Assembly: GCA_001816835.1 (NCBI GenBank)
Contig: MHDB01000023.1
Location: 10,077-20,836 of the forward strand
Source: Candidatus Woykebacteria bacterium RIFCSPLOWO2_01_FULL_43_14
GTDB taxonomy: Bacteria; Patescibacteriota; Microgenomatia; Woykebacterales; 2-01-FULL-43-14
Direction: 5' to 3'
Length of the DNA: 10,760 nucleotides
Of this stretch, positions 6,179 to 10,760 are shown piece by piece. Below the pieces are notes generated by a model. It did no database searches. It was not told the origin of the DNA and saw only the letters and a program-made list of their open reading frames with translations. Position numbers and translations under genes: made by a program. The stretch's first letter is position 1, and each line of letters begins with the position of its first letter.

Positions 6179-6846
6179 TGCGCTGTTTTGGTGGATGTTG
6201 CTTGTGACTCATTCTGTCCAGTTTGATAAAAATCTTTGTCCATGGCTTCGATGAAATGAATTAGGTCTGGATCATCAACCAACTCTTTAAGCTGGATCCA
6301 GAACGGGTCAATTTCTGTCAGATATTTATCATTGGCTCTGTATTCAGTGGCCTGCATTAATTTCTCCACGCGGTCAATCTGAGCCAGAAATCGGCCTTCT
6401 TTTGTCTCACCACTCTCGTAGTCAAGCCAGAGCCCTCTTATTTCCTGAGCGAACTTTTCGGGGAGATTAGCAAGTAGTTTATTAAAAGACACCTCTTCTT
6501 TCTCTCTTTGTTCTCTTACCATTCTCTCTTTTTCTTCTTTTGCCCTTCTAGGCCATTTGGCTAGGATTGCCTTATCGTGTTTAAAATCACCAGTTACGAG
6601 GTTATCATACGGAGTCAAATCTCCCGAATAAATAGTACAGAGATCATGGACCAGACTCATCTTGATCACTTTACCTACATCCAGGCCTTTTTTATCTGCG
6701 AAATACCAACTCATTAAAGCTAGCCGAAACGAGTGGTCGGCGATTGATTCTGTCTCAGACTCTTTGACTCCGCCCAGAATCCAACCCATACGTTTGATGA
6801 ACTTAAGTTTACCAACTTCATTAAAAAACCTAATTAAGGCTGTCAT
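6175..6846 (-). CDS. HD-domain protein of the HDDC2/YfbR (HD_3) type
   Basis: The family contains metal-dependent 5'-deoxynucleotidases such as YfbR, which dephosphorylate dNMPs. The 223 residues show H38 (ADHSFRLAL), H67-D68 (SLVHDLCTIYSGD), and D158 in AQIDRVEKLMQATEY, the expected H...HD...D metal set. A charged helix rich in K, E and R (about 101-118) interrupts the core, and the last 15 residues look unstructured. At the position of the YfbR catalytic glutamate (E72, four after the HD histidine) there is a threonine, T71, so activity or substrate may differ. It is followed on the same strand by a second, more diverged HD-like gene 78 bases on. No Shine-Dalgarno is present; a TATTAT box seven bases before ATG fits a leaderless start. 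Confidence 0.85.
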   Translation of the reverse strand: MTALIRFFNEVGKLKFIKRMGWILGGVKESETESIADHSFRLALMSWYFADKKGLDVGKVIKMSLVHDLCTIYSGDLTPYDNLVTGDFKHDKAILAKWPRRAKEEKERMVREQREKEEVSFNKLLANLPEKFAQEIRGLWLDYESGETKEGRFLAQIDRVEKLMQATEYRANDKYLTEIDPFWIQLKELVDDPDLIHFIEAMDKDFYQTGQNESQATSTKTAH

Positions 6847-6853
6847 GAGGCAG

Positions 6854-6882
6854 ATAATAGCACAAAATTGTTGTAAAGAAAA
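6854..6882 (-). promoter_or_regulatory. Promoter of the HDDC2-like gene, leaderless configuration
   Basis: TATTAT (6859-6854, minus strand) ends seven bases before the ATG at 6846. A weak TTTTCT box (6882-6877) lies 17 bases further upstream. The predicted start falls at the ATG. Confidence 0.55.
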
Positions 6883-6940
6883 ATGCTACTAAGGGTTACT
6901 TAATCTCGAGGACTTTAATCCGAGTCTACGAGTATCAAGA

Positions 6941-7396
6941 TTACTTGATTTCAAGAATCTTATAAGTAGCTTTGATGGTGGAAGAAACAGTGATTGTATC
7001 ACCCACTTTTGAGCCAAGCAGAGCTTTTCCAACTAGGGATTCGTTGGAAATACGACCTTGGATAGGATTGGCTTCGATACTACTGACTATCTCAAATTCG
7101 TCGTTCTGACCATCTACCTCGACCACAACGCAGCTTCCGATAGAAACAAAATCAGTGCTAGAGGGTTTTTCTAAGACTTTGGAGTCTTTGAGTATTTCCT
7201 GAAGCTCAGCAATGCGACCCTCAATGAAGGATTGATCATCTCTCGCAGCATCGTATTCAGAGTTTTCGGAAATATCGCCATACTCACGGGCTTTGGCAAT
7301 ACGTGCCGTTACCTCTTTTCTTTTAACGTTTGTCAGGTGTTCCAGCTCTTGTTTTAATTTGTCTAAGGTTTCTTTGGTCAGATACATTTTTTTCAT
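6941..7396 (-). CDS. greA: Transcription elongation factor GreA
   Basis: GreA enters the RNA polymerase secondary channel and stimulates cleavage of backtracked transcripts. The 151 residues have the standard two-domain build. An N-terminal coiled coil carries the tip motif REYGDISENSEYDAARDDQ, with the acidic pair D41 and E44 that positions the catalytic metal. SFIEGRIAELQEIL follows. The C-terminal FKBP-like domain ends ISNESLVGKALLGSKVGDTITV. Length is close to the usual 155-160. AGAGGA lies 10 bases before the ATG at 7396, so this gene uses a Shine-Dalgarno start; a second in-frame ATG at 7387 is less likely. It stands alone, 94 bases before the HDDC2-like gene, which has its own promoter candidate. 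Confidence 0.96.
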   Translation of the reverse strand: MKKMYLTKETLDKLKQELEHLTNVKRKEVTARIAKAREYGDISENSEYDAARDDQSFIEGRIAELQEILKDSKVLEKPSSTDFVSIGSCVVVEVDGQNDEFEIVSSIEANPIQGRISNESLVGKALLGSKVGDTITVSSTIKATYKILEIK

Positions 7397-7456
7397 AATT
7401 AAAGTTCCTCTTTGTTTTGGTAGGCTGCTATGCTAATGTCAACTTCTGAGAGATTA

Positions 7457-7482
7457 GCGCAGCCGCTTAATAAGGCTGACGC
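7457..7482. promoter_or_regulatory. Hairpin in the greA leader region
   Basis: GCG and CAGCC on one side face GGCTG and CGC on the other, with one bulged base and a nine-base loop. It lies between the candidate greA promoter and greA. No T-tract follows in the greA direction, so it is not a standard terminator. Confidence 0.4.
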
Positions 7483-7507
7483 AAGAGAGACGGATAATAC
7501 CGAAAGT

Positions 7508-7553
7508 TGCCTTGTCCGGGGTTAAATGACAGATACTATATTTTGTCAAGGCA
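7508..7553. promoter_or_regulatory. Overlapping face-to-face promoters for greA and folC
   Basis: Minus strand, towards greA: TTGACA (7549-7544), 17 bases, TTTAAC (7526-7521). Plus strand, towards folC: TTGTCC (7512-7517), 16 bases, TACTAT (7534-7539). The two overlap almost fully, inside an inverted repeat TGCCTTG (7508-7514) and CAAGGCA (7547-7553). The region 7397-7661 otherwise holds only the greA leader and the folC leader; I see no extra gene there. Confidence 0.45.
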
Positions 7554-7622
7554 GCTCCTAGAAAATTCATTTGCTTCACTACTCTAGCAAAAAAGGCTCT
7601 CTTTGTCAATAAGACTAAGCAG

Positions 7623-7651
7623 TTGACGGATCAGCTTTTTTGGCATTTTAT
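7623..7651 (+). promoter_or_regulatory. Second candidate folC promoter, near-leaderless
   Basis: TTGACG (7623-7628), 17 bases, TTTTAT (7646-7651). The predicted start is near 7658, three or four bases before the ATG at 7662. This is one reason for preferring 7662 as the folC start. Confidence 0.4.
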
Positions 7652-7661
7652 GGTTAACAAG

Positions 7662-8966
7662 ATGGCTAAAAAACAATTAATTGAGGATATTTTGAATAAG
7701 TTTGCCCGAGTTAAAAAGTCTTCCAAGACTAAGAAAGGGAGATTTGACTACTTTCTTTTAGTTTTGGCCAACCCTGAGTCTAAATACAAAACGATTCATG
7801 TGGCGGGGACTAGCGGCAAGGGCTCAACCGCCACCTTTATTTCTAGTATTCTGGCGAACTCGGGAGCGCGAGTAGGGCTAAATCTTTCTCCGCATGTGGA
7901 GTTGGTGACTGAGAGAATTCAGATCAACAATAAGCCTATCTCAGCGGAGGTTTTTTACAAATACTTGAAGGAAATTCTACCCCTAACCCGGGAAGTCGAG
8001 TCTAGTGTCGGACCTTTATCCTACTTCGAGGTTCTTACTGGGTTGGCCTTTTACATTTTTGCCAGAGAAAAAGTTGAAATTGCGGTGATTGAAACAGGGA
8101 TAGGCGGGAGCCGGGATGTGACAAACGTTATTACTCCTGAAGTAGCGGTGCTTACCAATGTTGACTTGGATCACACACAGGTACTTGGGAACACGATTGA
8201 AAAGATTGCCCGGGATAAAGCAGGGATTATTAAGCTAGGAATCCCTGTTGTCACTGGAGTTACACAACCATCAGTACAGGAAATAGTAGGTGATGTGGTG
8301 TCAAAAAATTCCTCCCCGTTGTATACAGTTGGGAAAGAAATTCAATATGTAGCCCATACTGCGACCCCTGCCGGATCTGTCTTTTCTGCCAACACTCCTT
8401 GGGGAGCATTTCAAAATCTCGAAATAACACTTCCGGGATTATTTCAAATAGAAAATGCGACTCTAGCTCTAGCAGCAGTTTTAGCCATGAAAAATAACCT
8501 GGTTACTCAAGAGGCGATTCGTAATGGATTAAGAAAAGCCTATATCCCCGGTCGGTTCGAAATTATCCAAAAAGACCCACCTATTGTTCTCGATGGGGCT
8601 CATAACCCCGCCAAAATCCGCGCACTTTTATATTCTGTGCAAAAGCTTTTCCCCGACAAAGAAATATGCGTATTCATGGTCCCCAAAAAAGACCGAGACA
8701 TGGCCCAGATAGTCGATGTCGTAACTAAATTTTCTAACAATATTATACTTACTCAACTAGAGGGGGTACCTATTCCAGGGCTTTTGGCGCGAACTACCTC
8801 TTATTTTCAATCAAAAGTGGGGGTAGCGCCGCTTGTTTTTACTGATTCTTTGGAGGCATTTGAGGAGACAAAGAAAATGCTTAAAACTAATGAGGTATTA
8901 GTGGTAACTGGTTCATTTTATTTGGCTGGGGAAATAAAAAGAAAAGGACGTGCGGTGACGTCCTAG
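7662..8966 (+). CDS. folC: Folylpolyglutamate synthase / dihydrofolate synthase (FolC), Mur-ligase superfamily
   Basis: FolC adds glutamate to folates (and, in bifunctional forms, to dihydropteroate) using ATP, which keeps the cofactors in the cell. About 434 residues. Motifs in order: P-loop HVAGTSGKGS (46-55), then SPHVELVTERIQI and YFEVLTGLAFYIFA. The central Mur-ligase block follows, with ETGIGGSRDVTNVITP, TNVDLDHTQVLG and KAGIIK, then PGLFQIENATLA and, opening the C-terminal domain, PGRFEI and VLDGAHNP. All are intact. Start codons at 7623 (TTG), 7650 and 7662 are in frame. I prefer 7662 because a promoter-like pair ends at 7651 and no ribosome site favours the others. It stands alone and converges on the unknown gene at 9697-8969, only two bases between stops. 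Confidence 0.94.
   Translation: MAKKQLIEDILNKFARVKKSSKTKKGRFDYFLLVLANPESKYKTIHVAGTSGKGSTATFISSILANSGARVGLNLSPHVELVTERIQINNKPISAEVFYKYLKEILPLTREVESSVGPLSYFEVLTGLAFYIFAREKVEIAVIETGIGGSRDVTNVITPEVAVLTNVDLDHTQVLGNTIEKIARDKAGIIKLGIPVVTGVTQPSVQEIVGDVVSKNSSPLYTVGKEIQYVAHTATPAGSVFSANTPWGAFQNLEITLPGLFQIENATLALAAVLAMKNNLVTQEAIRNGLRKAYIPGRFEIIQKDPPIVLDGAHNPAKIRALLYSVQKLFPDKEICVFMVPKKDRDMAQIVDVVTKFSNNIILTQLEGVPIPGLLARTTSYFQSKVGVAPLVFTDSLEAFEETKKMLKTNEVLVVTGSFYLAGEIKRKGRAVTS
8931..8963 (-). terminator. Intrinsic terminator of the 9697-8969 gene, inside the end of folC
   Basis: On the minus strand GGACGT and ACGTCC (8963-8958 and 8951-8946) enclose a six-base loop. TTTTCTTTTTATTT follows. The whole element lies within the last codons of folC on the other strand. 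Read in the folC direction the same stem has only a weak T-run. Confidence 0.8.
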
Positions 8967-8968
8967 TT

Positions 8969-9697
8969 TCAGGTAAGGGTAAATTTCTCTCCGTCAAATG
9001 TAAGTGATCCTTGATGGGCGTAAATATTTAGGCCAGGTGCCGAGATTTTGGTGAAGTGTAGAGTGATACCAGGCTCAAGAATAAAAAGCCATTCAACGAC
9101 CTCCTGCACCACCCTGTCATTTCCCTCACTGTCCCATCGTACCTCGCAAAGACTATTAACACCGGCTTGGGGGCAAGTTATTTGGTACTGCCAAGCATGG
9201 GTGGTTTCCCTTGGGGTCACGTACCTTCGGTTGCTATACCGCATCAGAATAAGTGCGTTTTTGGAAGTATCTCCCGGTTTTACCAAGAGGTGATCCCCTT
9301 GACCTCTGTCGTAGGTCGGGACGACATCAACATCGAAGATTGCTGCGCCGGTGACCATCTTCCCAGTATTGGGGTGATGTCGCTCATAGGAGAAATGCTT
9401 CCATTTCCAGTCTGTATAGCGAGTGCCACAAAAAGTGCAATGCCTCACAAACTCTCGTGCCCAAGGATTAGTGGTATACTCCCGTGCTAGGTAGTAAGCG
9501 TTAAGTCCAAATTCTACACGACCGCCACACGGGACCAGGATTGGTCGAATAACCTCGACGCTATCTCGCATCTTAATTCGGACCCAATAAGGAGGTTTCA
9601 TCCCATCTTCACCAAGCCAGATATGGGGCCGCGGTCGTAGCGCTACGCCTATACCTTCGGTGGGACTTTCGAAATCCACTACAGTGTAACAGCGCAT
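8969..9697 (-). CDS. Protein of unknown function (242 aa) with a CxxC pair
   Basis: I do not recognise a family. The protein has 242 residues, no signal peptide or membrane helix, and many aromatic and charged residues, consistent with a soluble, mostly beta protein. HCTFCGTRY gives a CxxC at 87-90, and cysteines 175 (ITCPQ) and 184 (SLCEV) could complete a zinc site. This is inference. The N-terminal block RPRPHIWLGEDGMKPPYWVRIK and the C-terminal block LEPGITLHFTKISAPGLNIY look like strands and turns. The ATG at 9697 is chosen because a perfect GGGGAGG lies five bases before it; the 18 extra residues of the longer frame would cover promoter and ribosome site. It has its own promoter candidate and terminator, and looks GC-richer than nearby housekeeping genes. 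Confidence 0.7.
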   Translation of the reverse strand: MRCYTVVDFESPTEGIGVALRPRPHIWLGEDGMKPPYWVRIKMRDSVEVIRPILVPCGGRVEFGLNAYYLAREYTTNPWAREFVRHCTFCGTRYTDWKWKHFSYERHHPNTGKMVTGAAIFDVDVVPTYDRGQGDHLLVKPGDTSKNALILMRYSNRRYVTPRETTHAWQYQITCPQAGVNSLCEVRWDSEGNDRVVQEVVEWLFILEPGITLHFTKISAPGLNIYAHQGSLTFDGEKFTLT

Positions 9698-9702
9698 GTG
9701 TT

Positions 9703-9724
9703 CCTCCCCGCACTTATTGTACCA
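9703..9724 (-). promoter_or_regulatory. Extended -10 promoter and strong Shine-Dalgarno of the 9697-8969 gene
   Basis: On the minus strand TGGTACAAT (9724-9716) is an extended -10 box of TGnTAnAAT type without a clear -35. GGGGAGG (9709-9703) follows, five bases before ATG. The predicted transcript starts near 9709, so the message would begin at the Shine-Dalgarno itself. Confidence 0.5.
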
Positions 9725-9744
9725 GATAAGTAAAGGAAACATTG

Positions 9745-9764
9745 AAGTCACACCAAGTCACACC
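9745..9764. promoter_or_regulatory. Perfect 10-bp direct repeat upstream of the 9697-8969 promoter
   Basis: AAGTCACACC occurs twice in tandem, one helical turn apart, at about the -35 position of a promoter that lacks a good -35. That geometry suits a dimeric activator bound to one DNA face. A palindrome CACCT/AGGTG (9761-9773) overlaps its right end. Confidence 0.5.
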
Positions 9765-9880
9765 TGGGAGGTGATATAGATAGAGCACCTAGGGAATTTA
9801 TAACGCTTTGGTGAACCAGGTACTCCTAGAATTGAACTCTTTACTAAGTATTATGAAAGACATTTATTCTCAATTAGTTT

Positions 9881-9900
9881 GTACGTGATCGATGTACGTG
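9881..9900. promoter_or_regulatory. GTACGTG direct repeat around ATCGAT, upstream of the 10038 promoter
   Basis: GTACGTG stands at 9881-9887 and 9894-9900 with ATCGAT between, ending 15 bases before the -35 box. The units contain self-complementary GTAC and ACGT, so both direct and inverted readings are possible. Candidate regulator site. Confidence 0.4.
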
Positions 9901-9915
9901 TCTTACATAGAGGAC

Positions 9916-9944
9916 TTGTTATTTACTATGAGATATGTTATAAT
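9916..9944 (+). promoter_or_regulatory. Promoter of the 10038-10334 gene
   Basis: TTGTTA (9916-9921), 17 bases, perfect TATAAT (9939-9944). The predicted start near 9951 leaves a leader of about 87 nt. The rest of the divergent region 9698-10037 holds the two regulator-like repeats and a stretch (9775-9880) in which I see nothing clear. Confidence 0.75.
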
Positions 9945-9951
9945 GCCACCC

Positions 9952-10014
9952 CCCGAAAGGGTAACGAGATGATTTATCAGACAAAGCCTTTTGGTTAACC
10001 CAGCGTAAGCTGGG
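9952..10014 (+). promoter_or_regulatory. Structured leader: two hairpins with GNRA-type loops
   Basis: CCC-GAAA-GGG (9952-9961) lies at the very 5' end of the predicted RNA. A six-pair stem CCCAGC/GCTGGG with a GTAA loop lies at 9999-10014. GGGTAAC (9959-9965) can also pair with GTTAACCC (9994-10001) with one bulge, which would disrupt both, so alternative folds are possible. No T-tract follows the second stem. I could not match it to a known riboswitch. Confidence 0.5.
9969..9998 (+). CDS. Possible 9-codon leader ORF (MIYQTKPFG)
   Basis: ATG at 9969 is preceded by GAAAGGG with a seven-base gap, similar to the AAAGGGG before the main gene. It ends in TAA at 9996-9998, and the CCCAGC hairpin begins at the next base. 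The ribosome site lies in the 5' hairpin (9952-9961), so its translation could depend on leader folding. Such a short ORF can arise by chance; the placement is what argues for it. Confidence 0.35.
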   Translation: MIYQTKPFG

Positions 10015-10037
10015 AAATCTAATCAAAGGGGTTTCTC

Positions 10038-10334
10038 ATGAAACTTGGTGTCCCATTCACAGTCAGTCGAAATGGCGTTGAGGAGACCATGCACTGGTTG
10101 CCTCTCTGGGAGCTGGCCTTCGCACGGCAGGGCAAGTATTTCCGAGAGTGGTATCCTGATGCAGCGTCGTTTATGGACCTGATCGAGCAGATCCAAGGTT
10201 TCAGGACAGGTGACACTGACCCACGCAATCCGATCATGGGTTTTGTAGGTCGTGCCTGGCGCGCTGGCCTCATCACTCAGGCTGAAATGCTCGGACTGTG
10301 CCTGCGCGAAAACGCAATCATGGGTCGAGACTGA
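10038..10334 (+). CDS. Small protein of unknown function (98 aa)
   Basis: I do not recognise the family. The 98 residues are soluble in character, with four tryptophans (20, 24, 38, 74), a likely helical pair around LPLWELAFARQGKYFREWYP and MDLIEQIQGF, and a C-terminal helix QAEMLGLCLRENAI. Codons are markedly GC-rich (CTG, CGC, ATC, GAG), unlike folC or lysS, which hints at later acquisition or a different selection on expression. AAAGGGG lies six bases before ATG. Promoter at 9916-9944, structured leader and a strong terminator make it an independent unit. It converges on tRNA-Glu. Confidence 0.7.
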   Translation: MKLGVPFTVSRNGVEETMHWLPLWELAFARQGKYFREWYPDAASFMDLIEQIQGFRTGDTDPRNPIMGFVGRAWRAGLITQAEMLGLCLRENAIMGRD

Positions 10335-10340
10335 TAACCA

Positions 10341-10384
10341 AAACCGGAAATGAGCCTCTAGCTTGTTTCCGGTTTGTCTTTTCT
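10341..10384 (+). terminator. Intrinsic terminator after the 98-residue gene
   Basis: A ten-pair stem AAACCGGAAA (10341-10350) and TTTCCGGTTT (10366-10375), with an inner AGC/GCT, is followed by GTCTTTTCT. It lies between convergent transcription units, and may also stop read-through from the tRNA on the other strand. Confidence 0.85.
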
Positions 10385-10389
10385 AAAAA

Positions 10390-10465
10390 TGGTGACCTTG
10401 GCGGGAATCGAACCCGCGATCTTCAGGATGAGAACCTGATGTCCTAACCGCTAGACGACAAGGCC
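10390..10465 (-). tRNA. tRNA-Glu (anticodon CTC)
   Basis: A complete 76-nt cloverleaf. The acceptor stem is GGCCTTG with CAAGGTC, including one G-T pair. The D-stem is GTC/GAC, and the anticodon stem TCAGG/CCTGA encloses TTCTCAT, giving anticodon CTC with T before it. The variable loop has five bases, the T-stem is GCGGG/CCCGC with loop TTCGATT, and A is the discriminator. CCA is encoded. It reads GAG codons. A partial copy of its 5' half lies just upstream (10523-10621). Confidence 0.96.
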
Positions 10466-10510
10466 AGATATATTTTATGCCCAAAAAGCTAACCAAGTAC
10501 TTAAGCTTGT

Positions 10511-10600
10511 CCGCTAAAGCGGGATGTCCTAGTCCAGGGAATCTTTCTACGCTAAACACAGTTTAGCTAAGATTCCCATCGGAGCAAAGCGATTGGCTCC
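10511..10600. repeat. Cluster of three hairpins inside the split tRNA copy
   Basis: First, CCGC-TAAA-GCGG at 10511-10522. Second, a long stem at 10537-10577: GGGAATCTT with AAGATTCCC, and inside it GCTAAAC with GTTTAGC around ACA. Third, GGAGC (10581-10585) with GCTCC (10596-10600). No ORF is present. It could be a non-coding RNA or a small inserted element. Confidence 0.6.
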
Positions 10601-10621
10601 TCACCACAGACGACAAGGCCA
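10523..10621 (-). pseudogene. Split, degenerate copy of the tRNA-Glu 5' half
   Basis: AGACGACAAGGCCA at 10608-10621 equals 10453-10466, the tRNA 5' end plus one flanking base. With two mismatches and one gap the match extends to 10599 (CCTCACCAC against CCTAACCGCT). The next part of the tRNA, GATGTCCTA (10438-10446), reappears at 10523-10531. The two parts are thus separated by about 67 bases of hairpin-rich DNA. Nothing after the anticodon-stem start is copied, so no functional tRNA can be made. Confidence 0.55.
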
Positions 10622-10672
10622 CACTTTGGACTATCAAATCCATTTTACCATACCCAGCCTCAATCTCAAATT

Positions 10673-10681
10673 TGCTATAAT
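10673..10681 (+). promoter_or_regulatory. Extended -10 promoter of the recombinase gene, leaderless configuration
   Basis: TGCTATAAT is a perfect -10 box with the TGn extension. It ends six bases before the ATG at 10688, so transcription should begin at the start codon. No Shine-Dalgarno is present. Confidence 0.7.
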
Positions 10682-10687
10682 TAGATT

Positions 10688-10760
10688 ATGAAACTGTCTG
10701 TCTTGATAGATCAGTACCTAAAGTCCTTGATTAGCCGAAATGTTTCCCCACTAACCTACC
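10688..10760 (+). CDS. Tyrosine recombinase, N-terminal end (partial, runs off the window)
   Basis: Only 24 residues are visible: MKLSVLIDQYLKSLISRNVS followed by PLTY. The pattern of a short helix ending in R-N-V-S-P-x-T-Y is that of the SAM-like core-binding domain that opens XerC/XerD and phage-type integrases. The catalytic R...HxxR...Y residues lie beyond the window. It could be the chromosomal Xer recombinase that resolves dimers, or the integrase of an element using the adjacent tRNA-Glu region; the fragment cannot decide. Confidence 0.7.
   Translation, partial: MKLSVLIDQYLKSLISRNVSPLTY

Noticed and set aside
7437..7442. Minus-strand TTGACA close to greA
   Set aside because: No -10-like hexamer at 16-18 bases; the sequence there is AAAACA-like.
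9766..9776. Perfect plus-strand Shine-Dalgarno GGGAGGTGAT
   Set aside because: No ATG, GTG or TTG at a usable distance downstream opens a frame of any length; it is also part of the CACCT/AGGTG palindrome on the other strand.
9951..10020. Possible cyclic-di-GMP (GEMM-I) riboswitch, from CGAAAG and ACAAAGCC
   Set aside because: The two fragments recall the family, but the three-way junction, the conserved A/G contacts and the tetraloop receptor cannot be placed. Too weak to call.
1..10760. CRISPR array, insertion sequence or toxin-antitoxin pair
   Set aside because: No regularly spaced identical repeats with unique spacers, no transposase motifs, and no recognisable toxin or antitoxin fold in any gene; the heptad arrays are far too short in period for CRISPR.
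1..10760. Alternative genetic code (TGA as glycine)
   Set aside because: TGA ends serS, lysS, two HD genes, the 242-residue gene and the 98-residue gene at expected or clean ends, and is not seen inside conserved genes.

Overview
The window looks like chromosomal DNA of a streamlined, host-dependent bacterium, most likely of the candidate phyla radiation (Patescibacteria). This is inferred from gene content and protein style: a half-length TsaB, a LysRS with an EHLQDY motif-2 variant, isolated FolC and GreA genes, and many HD-fold proteins. A marker-gene tree would be needed to place it. TGA ends several genes at the expected family length, so the TGA-to-glycine code of Gracilibacteria/Absconditabacteria does not apply.

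Layout. Plus strand, 1-575: the 3' end of a sensor histidine kinase, then a very short tsaB. Minus strand, 5067 down to 1020: a run that reads lysS, an HD hydrolase, serS and a SAM-fold methyltransferase-like protein (overlapping serS by 4 bases). Just downstream, a small unknown gene (849-622) has its own promoter, a leader hairpin of terminator type, and a terminator. Minus strand, 7396 down to 5233: greA, an HDDC2/YfbR-like HD protein, and a divergent HD-like protein. Plus strand, 7662-8966: folC. It converges on an unrecognised 242-residue gene (9697-8969). Then come a divergent intergenic region, a small GC-richer gene (10038-10334) behind a structured leader, tRNA-Glu(CTC), an interrupted copy of the 5' half of that tRNA, and the start of a tyrosine recombinase at the right edge.

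Two expression styles stand out. Several conserved genes (lysS, the HDDC2-like gene, the recombinase) have a -10 box six or seven bases before ATG and no Shine-Dalgarno, as expected of leaderless mRNAs. The four genes I cannot assign to an ordinary family (849-622, 6096-5233, 9697-8969, 10038-10334) have strong GGGG-type Shine-Dalgarno sites, their own promoter candidates and their own intrinsic terminators. The three larger ones also look GC-richer than their neighbours. They look like self-contained accessory units set among housekeeping genes.

The most unusual non-coding structures are two intergenic hairpins built from 7-base-periodic arrays (GTAG/CTAC and GAAT/ATTC) at successive gaps of the lysS-HD-serS run, with a one-sided GTAG array before tsaB. 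Next in interest are the leader of the 10038 gene (5' GAAA hairpin, 9-codon ORF, GTAA hairpin) and the split tRNA-Glu remnant beside the recombinase. I saw no CRISPR array, rRNA or recognisable insertion sequence.
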